A stretch of DNA of 64,000 nucleotides, from contig SMSO01000032.1 of assembly GCA_004764695.1 (NCBI GenBank), positions 3,640,983 through 3,704,982 on the forward strand, read 5' to 3'. The DNA comes from Schizochytrium sp. TIO01. Its lineage: Eukaryota; Sar; Bigyra; Thraustochytrida; Thraustochytriidae. Numbering within the stretch: the stretch's first letter is position 1; each line of letters begins with the position of its first letter. The notes beneath the pieces are model-generated. The model saw nothing but the letters and a program-made list of their open reading frames with translations, made no database searches and was not told the DNA's origin. Position numbers and translations under genes: made by a program. Positions 47,931-60,045 of this stretch are shown one piece after another.

Positions 47931-50480
47931 TCAGGAAGACTCCCACTGTCCTTTGAGCGAGCGCTTAAGCAAGGAAAAGGTTGATGACATGTTCGGCACA
48001 ACAGACTTCATCACCGCTTTGAGGCCAACTTGCGCAGGCTCCACTCGTAGCGCGCCAGCCTTGATTTTTGCTGCAACCGAGAGAATATCATTTACATCTG
48101 TCACAGGATATTTTTGGAGAATCTGCAGCGTACCGGCGAAATCACTGCCTAGAAGCGCGTCACGCTGCATATGAAGCATCGCACAGCAGCAGTCAATAAG
48201 GAAACTAAAGCGTTTGTCATCCGCGAAGAGGCTATCCCAAAGTCTTACAGTGTCCGGGAGGGGCAGTTCACGGGACAGAAGCGTTGTAATCCATCTAAAT
48301 GCGAAAAACTGCGGATTAATTTCTAATGCCTCTAAATGAAGCGCCACGGCCGGATCCACGCGTTGGAGCGATTCCATCAGCAACTGCCCGCGGCCGCGAA
48401 TGCCATCCTGGTCAACATCCATTCCCTGCATGTACAAGTCGCGCATGTCACCCATAACTGAGCAGAAGCAGAAGAAGGCGTCTGCCTCGTAATTTTCCTC
48501 AAACTTGAATCGATCAAGCCGAAGGTGCGCCTCGCGACGCCCAAGCTCACTCCTTGTTTCCTCACTATAGTCCAAGGAGGTTGTGCCAAAGGTAAACATG
48601 ATTGGAGCCACCAGCTCATTCATTCCCTGGACGTATTTAATCGCGGGATTTAGCTTGGCATATATAAACAAAATCCGTTCCATTACCTCACATCTCGCCT
48701 CCGCGAAAAAGTGAAATCCCGGATGCGTGCGTTGAGCATCTTTCCAGATGGTCTCACGGAGATCCTCATCCTCTTCATCCTCTACAAATCCAGATTCACC
48801 TACACTAGGCGTGCTGCTTGCAAACTTGGATTTCAATCCGCTTGAGGCTACCCCGAGCTTAACATCTTGGGAATGTAGCGGGTTCCCTTGTTCTTCCTGA
48901 AAGGGGTCACCATCAGAGTTCTGCTTCTGCGCCGATGCTCCCACATGTTTTGCTGAGCTTGGTGAAGTTGAAAGCGGATGGTCGTCTGCATCTTCCACCT
49001 CAGCATCACCGGTATCCCCGGTTTCGTCATGGGTATTATCAGCTGCAATGATATTTTTGCTGTTGCTACTGCTGCTACTGCTCTTTTTATTCATGAGCGA
49101 AACCATAGAGTCTTTACCTAAAGTATCGTCCAGATTAGCTTCGGTTGTAGCTAACGGCAGGTTAGCCTCAGAGGAATTACTTGCGTCCGAAGTCAGTTCC
49201 GGTGCTACTTCTGTTCTCGCAAGGTCGTCAACATGAGGCACAATCGTAGGACTTGAGACCTGCGCAGGCGTGCTTGGACTGCTAGGCTTTCCTTGCCGAG
49301 GGGAGCAAGACGATTTAATGTCTTGTGCACCAAGTTCCCACCAACCTTGGCCTCTAAGTCTTGATGGGCGTGTAGTAGATACATGTGCTTTTTCCTCCAA
49401 ATTCCTCGCAAAGCCTGATGCATGCTGAGACCCTGATCCAGATGCATGTGCGGTATTGATGGAGCCAGCCTTTTCACGGCCCATGCGGCCGAACTCGCGC
49501 TTATACTCCTCATAGAGAGCTCGCTTACGTTGTAAGGTACCAGCCCACTCGTTTATGTCTGGTGGAAGATACCCAAGAAGGACTCGCCAATACACAGGAC
49601 GATACTTTTCTGCAAGGCCATGAAAGCTAACATGGCGTATAATGTCAAGAGACCCAGACTCCAAGGCATCCACATGACGCTCCAAGATCTGTTCTTGGCG
49701 CGATTTACTGCTAACCATTACAAATGTGTCCGTTCCAGCTGGCCCGGATGTGGTTGCCGTTCCCAGTTCAGACTTGTCATCAAAATTTCGAAGTGCTGGA
49801 GGAGGGCCATCTTTTCGCAGGAAGGTTAGTTCAAGAGGTCTTTCGTCGCGCAGCTTGGCAAGAACATGTTTGTAGCTTGCATATGTTTCAACGGGCGTAT
49901 CATCAATCATAATTAACTGATCATACTTCTGCAGACCACACTCGTGTGCAAGACCTCCAGCTGATACTGATGTGATGAGCACGATGAAGAGCTCCTCTAG
50001 TTTATCTGCTCCAGCTGTACGACCATCGATTTCTTGCTGCGCTAGTCCGCGCCCTGGAACTTGTTCATCTTTTCCTTGGCTTTTCCGGTCGTCTTGGTTC
50101 TTCGATCCTTGCATGGAATCCTCAAGACAATTAGAGCTCGGTGGCTCTTTAGCAGTAACATTGAGCCTCGCCATCGGTGATGCTCCATTCTTTTTCGCAA
50201 TAGCCAATAATTTCCTCGCATCAGGATGTGGGAATGATTTTACTTTGGCTCCAAGTTTGGCATCACGAACGAGCTCGAGTCGTACCAGGGTATCCGGTTT
50301 CAGACTTTCGTCAAGCGTTGCACTACTGTTGCTACTGCTGCTGTTGCTACTGCTGCTGTCACTTGCCATTGCGTCTATCGCACTTTTTCCATTCGCAGTT
50401 TCACCAGTGGGTTGACTTCTGACAGATTCATCATTCGCAGAGTCCTGCGCAGCCGAATCTCTCTCAACAGTGGTCGTCAT
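47931..50480 (-). CDS. RabGAP with N-terminal PDZ-like domain and split TBC domain (TBC1D13-like)
   Basis: GTPase-activating protein for Rabs, 849 residues from the ATG at 50480. A Ser/Asn-rich start is followed by a PDZ-like fold (LVRLEL at about 55, SVSAGGLAHECGLQKYDQL and LIMIDDTPV at about 185-205). The TBC domain begins at about 277 (RHVSFHGLAEKYRPVYWRVL, QRKRALYEEYKREF). It is interrupted by about 230 disordered Ser/Asp-rich residues and resumes at about 566. IWKDAQRTHP supplies D581 and the arginine finger R584; YVQGMNE supplies the glutamine finger Q618, so it should be active. The W-L-x-K/QR start and FFAE segment resemble TBC1D13. The upstream in-frame GTG at 50507 is an unlikely start. 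Confidence 0.88.
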   Translation of the reverse strand: MTTTVERDSAAQDSANDESVRSQPTGETANGKSAIDAMASDSSSSNSSSSNSSATLDESLKPDTLVRLELVRDAKLGAKVKSFPHPDARKLLAIAKKNGASPMARLNVTAKEPPSSNCLEDSMQGSKNQDDRKSQGKDEQVPGRGLAQQEIDGRTAGADKLEELFIVLITSVSAGGLAHECGLQKYDQLIMIDDTPVETYASYKHVLAKLRDERPLELTFLRKDGPPPALRNFDDKSELGTATTSGPAGTDTFVMVSSKSRQEQILERHVDALESGSLDIIRHVSFHGLAEKYRPVYWRVLLGYLPPDINEWAGTLQRKRALYEEYKREFGRMGREKAGSINTAHASGSGSQHASGFARNLEEKAHVSTTRPSRLRGQGWWELGAQDIKSSCSPRQGKPSSPSTPAQVSSPTIVPHVDDLARTEVAPELTSDASNSSEANLPLATTEANLDDTLGKDSMVSLMNKKSSSSSSNSKNIIAADNTHDETGDTGDAEVEDADDHPLSTSPSSAKHVGASAQKQNSDGDPFQEEQGNPLHSQDVKLGVASSGLKSKFASSTPSVGESGFVEDEEDEDLRETIWKDAQRTHPGFHFFAEARCEVMERILFIYAKLNPAIKYVQGMNELVAPIMFTFGTTSLDYSEETRSELGRREAHLRLDRFKFEENYEADAFFCFCSVMGDMRDLYMQGMDVDQDGIRGRGQLLMESLQRVDPAVALHLEALEINPQFFAFRWITTLLSRELPLPDTVRLWDSLFADDKRFSFLIDCCCAMLHMQRDALLGSDFAGTLQILQKYPVTDVNDILSVAAKIKAGALRVEPAQVGLKAVMKSVVPNMSSTFSLLKRSLKGQWESS

Positions 50481-51009
50481 GGCGCTCTCCTGTTGCCTTG
50501 TTAGCACGATTACTGGCTATTCGAAGTTCCCGGAGTCCTCCAAGCGAGTCGGAGCTCCACGCGCCGACTCAAGCGAACGAGTCTCTGGCTGAAGAGGCGC
50601 AGAGCCAAGGGAGACCCCGGCTGCGCTGTCGTTATGTACTGGCCGCAGCAAAGAAAATGCCGCAGAGGGAGATTCTGAGATTTGATTGCTTTTTCGCAAC
50701 AATGTTATTTTATTTTTTTTCTGTATGTTACTACACTGGATAATTTATTTTTAAAGCATTAAGAGTAAGTCACATAAATAGGGAAATACGTATAACCTAT
50801 TGTACATTTCTAATGATTGTTTGGATTTGCGTGGACTTATTGTATTATTGCTCACCCATATCGCGTTGCAAACTACAGAACTGCTTGCAGCGATCATGAA
50901 AGTGGCGACGCCAATCACACCATCACAATAGCTGAAAGCGAGAGGCATTGTGCGACAGAATCTTTTGCTGAAAAGACCTCAAAACATACGACTCGGTTGC
51001 CGGCGAAAG
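50481..51009. other. Divergent promoter region between RabGAP and COMM-like genes
   Basis: 529 bp shared upstream region, AT-rich at 50700-50770. No gene seen. The COMM-like frame is open back to a GTG at 50950 without an earlier ATG. Confidence 0.6.
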
Positions 51010-51780
51010 ATGTTTGTACAAGGCGAACTCGATGCAAAAGATGGACCTAGGAGGCATCTTCGAGAGGCAGCAAAAAGGGCTGAGAGCGGGGATCGTGCGG
51101 AAACATTTGTGGGGAATGCAAAACAGGGAACACCCGCTACTTTGAACATCATGCTACCTGAAGTCGTCTCTGAGAACTCTGAAGAGAACCTAAGCAAGGC
51201 ACTCAAGAAAGCAATTGCGATCCTCAGACAAAAATGTGATCTTGTGCAGCAAGATCGAGACCAAGATCAAGGCCTAATTGAGAAACAGGTCGAACGACAA
51301 CAAGCTACATCTCAGCCTGATGACGATAAAGCAGTGACGTGTATATATTTGCTAGCTCGCGAAGCGCTACGCAAACGTACTTCGAGGGAAACCATGCGAA
51401 CAGACCTTCGAGAAATGGGCTTTGATGAGGTATTCGCAAATAAGTTTAGTGAAGGCGTCTATATTTTACAGAGAGATCTCGAAACCAAAGCATTTGCATG
51501 CCGAGTGGGGCATCCACACATTGATGATCTAGCTTGGCAAATTATACCACCAACAACACCACCTGGGAGCGGCGAAACGGGACGGAGCCTTGAAGCAAAA
51601 GTCCATCTTACGATTCGTCTGAGCGACGGGTCAACCAGGTCCCTTGTAGCTGACACCAATGCTCTCCAAGAGCTTCGGTATGCCACAGCAAAGGCACTCG
51701 AACAAGTTCATGAGCTTGAAGCGCATCCAATGATGAGAATTATGGCCTCTATCGAGGCCGATGAGCGACAAGCTCTATAG
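51010..51780 (+). CDS. Probable COMM-domain protein
   Basis: 256 residues from the first in-frame ATG (GAAAGATGT context). The N-terminal half is helical and charged (SKALKKAIAILRQKCDL, REALRKRTSRETMRTDL, MGFDEVFANKFSEGV). The C-terminal 85 residues fit the COMM pattern: HIDDLAWQI with W176, a short loop, VHLTIRLSDG as the paired strands, then the Leu-rich helix NALQELRYATAKALEQVHEL. COMMD proteins form the Commander complex that recycles membrane cargo through endosomes with retriever. The subtype is not assignable by eye. It diverges from a RabGAP gene. Moderately sure; the N-terminal part is not diagnostic. Confidence 0.6.
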   Translation: MFVQGELDAKDGPRRHLREAAKRAESGDRAETFVGNAKQGTPATLNIMLPEVVSENSEENLSKALKKAIAILRQKCDLVQQDRDQDQGLIEKQVERQQATSQPDDDKAVTCIYLLAREALRKRTSRETMRTDLREMGFDEVFANKFSEGVYILQRDLETKAFACRVGHPHIDDLAWQIIPPTTPPGSGETGRSLEAKVHLTIRLSDGSTRSLVADTNALQELRYATAKALEQVHELEAHPMMRIMASIEADERQAL

Positions 51781-53154
51781 AGTAAGAATCGCAGTAGATA
51801 CTCAATTCACCAAAGGGTCTGCCCTTGAACCTCATCCAGGCTTCTCAGACTGGGGCAGGTCAGGTCATGATTAGAAACATTCCCAAATCAATCATGGTCT
51901 TGTATTTTGTGATTTCTTTTTGTGAAAAAACGTGTTGTAGACTTTCACTTGAAGCGCGGAGTAGTGCACTGCACGATAATCTCATTTCAGTTTCAAATCC
52001 TTTCCTCATGGCAGAGTCCCTCTTGCAGTAAATGAAGGATATGCAAACGAAACAGCCTTGGTAGATGGCCCGATGATGATTACGGGGGATGCCGACCCAT
52101 GACGCTATTAACTAGTAGCCACTACCTGTAAGGTACTGCCTTTTCAAGTGCCTCGCATCCTGGTGTAGCAACAAAGTAATGCAGTGTCCAGCGCAGATTG
52201 CAGTCGTACAGCAGACATAATTGAATGCTGGTTTCGGCGGTTTCGAGTATTACAAGTTGATATTTATTACTTCTTGACGGAAGTAAGTAAGCGTAGATAG
52301 TTGATTAAAAAATGACTTGAAATCTTTCTAAACGAACCAGCCGTGAGAAGTGCAATGTGGACAATCATCCAAAGTACAAGGTACAATTAAAGAATGAGCG
52401 AAACGCATTCGTGGGATATATGCCAGTGCAATTCTACGTCTCCTGGTAAAGAATCAGTACTTTCCAACCTAGGCGGACAAATCTGGCCACCACCCCAGAA
52501 CTCGAGATCTACTTCTGCCCATGAGAACTTGAGCGGCACGCCTCCGAAAAATCTATCGCAAGTTACTTTAAATTTGCCCCTCGCTCTTCTCCTCCTCCTC
52601 CCAAGCATCTCTCTCAAGTTGCATTCCATACGTTACTCTTCAACGCCTCCGATCACAAGGCCTTCAATAAGACGGTTTTCTTCATCTTCTTCTTCTCACT
52701 TCCATATCAGAACAAGAACATTCAACTTTCAGGAGAACACCGGTAAGTAGAACGATAAGAACGAAGACATCAATCTGGATGTCCTGCTGTATTATATATT
52801 TCAGTCCTAAGAGGCTGGTGTGTACGCTGAAGACGACTCTGTAATAGGAGGCCTTATCAGTATCCAGTAGTGAGTTGAGATGACAATTGCCTACCTCAGA
52901 GTTTCCATGTTCAAGGTTTCGATGGGCAAAACCTTGGCCCAGATCGATCATCATTCATAAACTTCATGGGAATTTGCCTGTGGAGAGTGATATCCTCTCA
53001 GCGTCGTGCCTAATCTCAAAATGCCAGACTGCCTGTCTGGCTAGTTGGCTCGTAAGGCTTGACAGCGGTGGCCACGGAGCGTGCGTCTTGAATTTCTCAC
53101 GACCTTTATACGGGACATCGCCGTTGGAACTGAGACTTGTACCCGATCACTGGA

Positions 53155-53495
53155 ATGGCCAACCGCGTGCACGATTTCCTCTCACGCATTGCTCTGCGAA
53201 CGCCTCACGAAGCCGAGTCGACCTTCAAGTTGCCTGCACACTGTCTCTCCCGTCTTCGACGCCGTTTCTTTAGGCGACCCGAGCTCAGCTCCACGAGTCG
53301 AGGTGAGTTGGCTTGCATGGGTGAGTCTTGAGTCATCAACATCGTTTTGCAGGCACTTCAGAGTGTCTGAACCGGCAAGCCTGTATCGCCAGCCTTTTTC
53401 CACGACAGCTCTCCGAGGTTCCCTCTTTTGAAGAATCTTGGACGTCTTGCAAACTTGTTTATTCTTCATTCAATGATCGTTGGCGCATTTTTTGA
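53155..53495 (+). CDS. Possible two-exon gene (53155-53302, 53353-53495), unknown product
   Basis: An ATG frame rich in C/G-ending codons runs 49 codons to AG|GTGAGT. A 50-base interval ends in CATCGTTTTGCAG, and exon 2 continues in phase for 47 more codons to TGA. The 96-residue product begins MANRVHDFLSRIALRTPHEA and contains LSRLRRRFFRRPEL, a basic amphipathic stretch. No family is recognised. All three forward frames are open over part of exon 1, which weakens the coding case. A second donor-like GGTAAGT at 52743 with a TTTCAG at 52804 lies upstream and may belong to the same transcript. Confidence 0.27.
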
Positions 53496-54062
53496 GATCT
53501 CATCGCGATCCCTCCCAAGCTTTCATAGCGGGACTTCTTCGCATGTGCCTTCAGCTGCACCGAACGATGGTTTCTGCACATCTTTGAAAAACGACTACAG
53601 CTGTTTGACAAGCAAATTCTCATAGAAAGCTAGTTTACTTTGGCCGGCTCGCCAATCATCCAGCCTGCATCTTCAACTATTAGTTGAGGCTTCCGTATCT
53701 GCAAGTTGGAATTACCAGTTACCTTTAAGGACTCGGTCTGCTTCTGCAGGTAGGTAGGTACCCCCGTCTGGAGTCCTTAGCACCTACATGGTTCAAACTC
53801 ATAGAGATCTGCACTTGTAAGAACTTTGGCTTATTAGGTATATTGGGCTGGCCATCTGACCATAGGAGCAAAAGTTCTCATCAAGAACAAATGCCTTTTA
53901 GGGGCCAGCAAAACCGCAACGAACGGAGCAGCTTAGGTCGAAAGAAGCAAACTAGCAAACAGACCTTGAATTAACATTGTAGGGAACAACACGCTAGCCG
54001 CAGAACAGAAACCAGATTAGGGCCGACCGATTCGTACTTGCGAAAGTCTGCTGCTGAAGAAG

Positions 54063-54326
54063 ATGACTCGCCGACTTGCTGTGAACACAAGCGCACCGTT
54101 GCAGAGGCGCAAGTCGCTCCAGGAGTGCGATGAGCAGTGCCTTGGTAAGATTAGGGTAACACCCAAAATGATCTGCTTGACTGGAGATGCACGCCTTGTG
54201 CCCCTCAAAGCACGACGCATTCTAGGCATTGACGACTCTGTGCAAAGCCCGCGCTCTGCACGCGGTGATCGTCGACTCTCACGGTTTCTTCGATCCCTCT
54301 CAGGTGCCACTCCTGCTGCTGCTTGA
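54063..54326 (+). CDS. Possible small basic protein, 87 residues
   Basis: ATG in good context (GAAGAAGATGAC) with gene-like codon use, starting MTRRLAVNTSAPLQRRKSLQ and ending in an Ala-rich tail. It contains IRVTPKMICLTGDARLVPLK and a Ser/Arg-rich stretch. No family is recognised. A GGTAAGATT sequence inside could be a splice donor, so the true structure may differ. Confidence 0.27.
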   Translation: MTRRLAVNTSAPLQRRKSLQECDEQCLGKIRVTPKMICLTGDARLVPLKARRILGIDDSVQSPRSARGDRRLSRFLRSLSGATPAAA

Positions 54327-57300
54327 GCTCGGGCCTCACGTACCGTGACAAGAGTATTGTAGTACCTAGCTCAAATTGTGTTACCGGTGTTCCCCTTCAT
54401 CCCATGATACAATAGGACATGAGGAACTCATGTTGAAGAGAAAGAAAGTTCATGAGTCTCGTCTCGTGACATTGTGTTCCGGCAAACCGCTCGCTGTCTA
54501 CTACTACAATGCATTCATCCGTAGCTCACTTGCAACTGGCATTTTAAGGTCACAGCAAATTAATCATCTGTTCACAATAGCAATTCAACACTCGTCAGTA
54601 TCCTAAATTCTAGCTGTTCCACTTTTCTATCATTTGACAAATATTATTTTCCTTTCTTTAAAACTAAATCAACGCTTTGCATTTTATTAAGCCTTGCATA
54701 TGTGTTCCCCAATATGGCATTTTCTTTAAAATCTATAAATTTGTGAATTGTCAATTCGTTGTACATTCATTCATTCATCTTGTGCGTCATCATAGAGTTG
54801 TTGCTGTTCGTTCTCAGCAAGCACATGATTTGCACAAGACAGGAGCCGATATAAGCTTGAGCAAACAACGGTGAATAAGGATAGGCAGGATTAGAATAAT
54901 CAAATACTGAAGTGGCACTGACTTGGTCAACTTTAACTGTATTCTGATACGCCTCTTGAATTAGAGAATAGGGTTTAAGGATAGTTTTCATGAATAAATG
55001 AATTTCAAAGTCTTGCATGTGACTTACATAGCTGACCACACAATTCGACGTGCTCCTCCTCGGATGACCAGTAAGCTCATACCGAAGACAAGTGCAGAAT
55101 TTGGATACCTATCTCCCACACGCTACTACAGCAAGTGAAACAGAATACTAGTTGTGATTGCGTTCTCAAAATTGCACTTCAGCGAAAAGTGCAGATGCCA
55201 GAAGCTATGTGGAGGTTAGCATCAGCCATGGGTGTTACTTAAACTTTTATGACTTAGTCATTCCTTGTTGCGTTATTATGCATCGCCTGTAGCCGTGGAA
55301 TACTGGTATACTTAAAAATAACAACTCAAGCGCGTGGGAGGGGGAAATCTTAGATTCAAAATTCTTTGGCCGGGTGCAGTCAGTGGCTTTCCACCTGTTT
55401 ACCATCACGGTGTTCGTTTTAATTTCTCTGCATAGTTTTACTGCTTTCAAGTCCAAGCAACAATCTTTCAACTTGGTGTTCAGTTCTGGTTTATGTTTTA
55501 TATCCAGGTTCGCAATAACAATGCTAATAGCCTGCTGGCTAAGCCAGAGAATACACACCGGAATACCACCACGTGCTGCCGGATCAAGTTCTGAATTTCA
55601 AGTGTTCTACTCAATTCTTCCCTTCTCTGCTTTTCTTTTCGGAAAGAATGGAATTGCAAATACCAAGTGGAAAGCATACTGCACAAATACCACCCATCAT
55701 GAACAGCAGTGGCTCGAGTTGTGAAAATGGACAGCAGCATAGCAACAGGGAAGCATGGATCCTAAAATGATCTTGAGTCCTTCGTTTAATCGATTGGTTG
55801 CAAGCAACCTTTAAAAAGGTTTTGGACGATGTGCAAGAAAGAAATTACAGCGACCATACCGTCAGTATTCGACCTTTCAAACCATACTCTGTTAAAAAGT
55901 ACCTTGTTTTGTGCCAAGCTTGTCTTGCATGTCATCCGGCTGCCGAATAGTTTGTTACCAAACGTTGCTTTGGACCCATGATACTGCTTTTGACGATATT
56001 CTGGCAATCATGAAGACCATAGAATCTTTCAATCTCTTTTAAAAATCTGAAATGAAATTATAATTTATATTTTTAAAATAAACAAAAAAACTAAACTAAA
56101 TAGAAATAGTGTTATGGCTTAATGGTTGAAAATCTATAACTTTATTCGTGTTAACTGAATGTTTTTTTGTTTTTTTTTTTTTAAATTAAAATTAAATCAT
56201 CGTAGTAAAAAAGTTTACTTTTGTTGCAAAGCAAAGTGTTAGGTCCTCACAGACCATATACGTCCGGACAATCGAACGCAAGAACACAGAACTGAGAAAC
56301 CAACCAGCCACTGTTTAGAGCCGCACAGCCTCACAGGCGAGCCCTGGACGACTGCACTGTGGCCATAGAAATACGAAGAAGTCCGTCACTTCACCCTAAA
56401 CCAATCCCGGATTGCAATCTTTCGTAGCACACCATTCATTCATTGCGGTCCACTGGCAACCCAGCACGAGAGGGCATTGTACTTTAAGAAGTGGAGCTTA
56501 AATGCCATCAGATACAGTATGCATGAGTGCGTGCATTCATGCAAGTAAGTAAAGCTCTGCAAGCATTCTTGCATAGCTCAAGAGCAAGTACAGCAGCGGT
56601 GGTTTTATGTTGTGGTGAAGAAACTTGTCAACACGCCAATCGACCTTCGCGGGGGTTGCGTTCTCAGCAGACCTGACGCCGTCGAAATGGCGCTATGTAG
56701 ATAATCTGCATGTGCGCTGTCAGGAGACGGTAGGACTGCTTCAAACCATCATGCTCGGAAGTTATTCCAGGAAGAAGTCATTTATTTCATGCTGCGAGTT
56801 GGCACCTTTTCCTCCTCCCTTTCATGCTTAAGCCTGCTTTTCTGTTCTGTTCTTCTTTTCTCTTCTTTCCTTTCCTTCTCTCTGCACATGATGAGTAAGG
56901 AAGGAAGTGAATAGTTTTTCAATGAAATGAAATGAAAAGAAAAGGACTTTCTTGCTTATCTGTCTTGCAGAAGTGATTATCAATATAGTTAATCCCTTGG
57001 AGGAGGAGAAGAACGATCAGCTGCGCTCCTTCTGGGCGGCCTCAGCGATTCGTTTGGATGGTTGATTGATAGTGATAGATTGATTGATTGACCTGACCTG
57101 TTCTTCGTCGAAATCAAATGAATTGCACTACCTACAGAGACACGAAGAAGAAGACTTCTGCCACATCTTCATCGCCGTCGTCATCATCATCGCCGTCGCC
57201 ATTATCTCTGTGATCGTATCCAACTTCTTGAAAAGTGCTCCTCGCCCCAATCGCAGCTCCTCGCACGTATCGCCATCAGCCCTGTGCACCACAGAAGTTG

Positions 57301-57458
57301 TCCATGGCGATGCATGTCCATCTCGTGCTCCATCCACGAAAGAGGGTCTGTCACAGGTGCCATGCATGGATGATGATGATCTGATTGTTGTTGTTTACCC
57401 GTCGGTTTCTGTGTCCGTACACATCGATTGCTCCGCTTTCGTGCAAGCTCGTGAAGGA

Positions 57459-57485
57459 GGCCTCGCTCGCTCGCTCGCTCCCTCG
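57459..57485. repeat. (CGCT)n array
   Basis: About five CGCT units, a rare GC-rich tetranucleotide. Confidence 0.85.
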
Positions 57486-57591
57486 CCATGGCGCATGCCG
57501 TCTTGGAATGCATGCTTGGGCGGTCTGCGGCTGGTGGCTGCCGGGCCCAGCGAAAGCATCGTGGATGTCGTCGATGGCAGCGTGAGGTGGT

Positions 57592-57618
57592 TCTTCTTCT
57601 TCTTCTTCTTCTTCTTCT
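57592..57618. repeat. (TTC)9 trinucleotide array
   Basis: Pure TTC run. GAA/TTC repeats can form triplex DNA. Confidence 0.95.
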
Positions 57619-57819
57619 GCGGGCACTTGCGCTCAGCGCATCCGCAAATGCATTTTTCTGTAGATTCGTTCGCCATTCATGCTTCACGAGTCAACTCGTG
57701 ATTCGCAATTCGCAGCAATTCACTCATTCTGCACTCATCGTCGATGGACTTTGCAATCGTTGATAAAATTGCAAAGGACAGACTTACTTATTCTAACAAC
57801 ACTTCGATCCTTAGGAACA

Positions 57820-57823
<4 letters not shown>

Positions 57824-57858
<35 letters not shown>

Positions 57859-57860
57859 TT
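57824..57860. repeat. (TTTC)9 array
   Basis: Pure TTTC units, homopyrimidine. Confidence 0.95.
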
Positions 57861-59109
57861 CTCTCGGTCAAACCATCGACTTTTTGGCTTTTTTGCTGCT
57901 TTCTTCTCATCTGTCGCCTTCTTCGTCGAAGGAAAGAATCTTTCCCCGAACCATTTCGATTGCTTGATCAATCGATTGCTTTGCGGTGAGGAGGTCATGA
58001 GTGTATGTATCGTGGGTGTAAATCGCAAGCGAGGTTGAATGCTTCCAGTGCTTTTCATCGTGGTTGCCTTTTTGGAGAGCAGAGTGCCTTCTTTGTTTCA
58101 AGTCTTTTCAAAGTTCGGCGGTGTTGACGAGCGCAATGGAACATAGAGTATTATATCTAAGTTAATTAAACATGTTATTGTTGCTGTTCTTTTTTAGTGA
58201 GTTAAATGAAAAGACTACATTATTCTAAATTTAGTTTTAAATTAAAATTAAAATTAAAACGTGTTGCGGTCCCAACTAAACGAAGCCTCTTAGGATGTAG
58301 GTATCTATCTCTCTCTTCGTTGTGCTTCGAGTAGTGTGCGTTAACCTCAAGCCGCCCTGAGACCGCAGTCAGACAGGTCTTCGAGACAACCGCCGTTTCG
58401 GATTGATCGTTACCTGTCTTATTTTCAATAGGCCTCGGTAGATGAAACGCAGCGCTCACTGAGAGGAGATTCCTCGGCCTTGCACGAAGAGGTTTCACAC
58501 TCAACTGATATTATTCATGAAATTGTTATTATTATTATCATTATTTTTTATTTTTTTATTTTTTAATAGAAGTCAGGACAGAAAATGTCCGTTCTTCTGC
58601 ATCGCGCGTACTTTTGCAAGATCTCATAGCAATAAATAAACTGACACCGCCCATTACTTGCCTCAAGCACGAGAATGAACTTGGGAACGGTCTTGCGCTC
58701 AGCCAAAGCCGAGACTTATGATTTTCTTGGGCCCTCCTACTACCTACAGTGTTGCGTAGATCATCTTCTCGCATTTCGTCTCCCCTCATTTGTACTTGTC
58801 CGTATTTTGCCTCTTTCATCGTTTTCATATATTTTTGTTTTATTATTTAATCATCATAAAATCATTCATAATTTTCGTTTATTTTTATACGAGTGGGAGA
58901 AAAGAAAGGAACAAAAGGTATGTATACGAAGTCCGCCAGAAAAGCCAATTCATCTCACAAACAAAAACAGAACACCACGGGGACTCCCCATTACCCTCAA
59001 CTCTACCAGTTTCCGCTACGCTGCTGTTCTTTCCTTTCCTTCCTCACCATTTCGCGGCTGAATCAACAAAAGTAAAAATAGTAAGTAACCATAAATGAGG
59101 GAATCATTC

Positions 59110-59180
59110 TTTATTTATCTATTTATTTATTTGTTTATTTATGTAATTAATTAATTAATCGAATAATCAATTAATTAATC
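59110..59180. repeat. (TTTA)n passing into (TTAA)n
   Basis: TTTA units with CTAT and TTTG variants, then TTAA units in two blocks. Confidence 0.85.
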
Positions 59181-59422
59181 CCGCGGCAACGTGGCCGAAC
59201 CTCGCGAGGAATTGCAATTCAGCACAAGCGCAGACACACACGCCGCCAAGCACCGCTGCCTTCCTGGCTGCCTGCCTACTGCCTCCCTCTCTGCGCAGCC
59301 ATCCATCAGACCCTCGCGTGGCACAGATGCGCAACTTGGCTTGCATCGGCCTCGAGGCAGCCACTATGAATCGAGCTCTGCCAAACGAGGCCTCTCTCTC
59401 TCTGCGGAGAGCTATGGACAGC

Positions 59423-59491
59423 TAAATAAATAAATAAATAAATAAACCAATAAATAAATAAACAAATAAATGAACAAATAAATGAATAAAT
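59423..59491. repeat. (AAAT)n array with AAAC/AATG variants
   Basis: About seventeen tetranucleotide units: a pure AAAT block then mixed AAAC and AATG. Confidence 0.9.
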
Positions 59492-59982
59492 GTGTGACAC
59501 ATGATATGCGATACATATAAACATACTTTTACATATATATATGTACATTCATAAGTATATATATCGTAAGTTATGAATTGTACAGCGCATTCTGTGATTA
59601 TCTTGTTTTGTAAATATTGTGTACGATCGCCATTCTTGTCGATGAAGGTGTTCTACGCTTCGAAGAACCAGATGGTCTTGAGGTTGAGAGGATGGCCGGG
59701 ATAAGAGCTGAGAACAGACTCCTGTGTAGGCGGACCTGCTCTGTGAAGACCCACTCACTCGCTCCTCGAGGGTGAGGGAAACAGCTTGCGAGGTTATGTT
59801 GTTTGTGTAATTAATCTTATGTTATTTGTGAGCCGCAGAAAGCAAGGGCTCGGACTCGGACTTGGAATGAATCAACTGCGAGCTGCTGCCTGGCTAGCGA
59901 AGGAACCGTGAAAAGCAGCGTTGGTGTGTGCAAACCAAGGTACGTGAGCAGCGGTGAGCGTGAGTTTGTTTCTTCACTTAGC

Positions 59983-60045
59983 TATTCATTCATTTATCCA
60001 TTTATTCATTTATTCATTTGTTCATTTATTCATTTATTCATGAAT
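59983..60045. repeat. (ATTC/ATTT)n mixed array
   Basis: About fifteen units alternating ATTC and ATTT, an eight-base higher-order period. Confidence 0.9.

Noticed and set aside
47720-47956. 78-codon plus-strand ATG frame with a basic, presequence-like start
   Set aside because: It overlaps the RabGAP 3' end and has no recognisable family; its length is within chance expectation.
54140-54155. TTAGGG as a telomere repeat trace
   Set aside because: Only one copy occurs, inside a candidate reading frame.
57084-57701. 205-codon frame and overlapping opposite-strand frames
   Set aside because: Both strands are open because of GC-rich and TTC-repeat sequence; the products are low-complexity and mutually exclusive.
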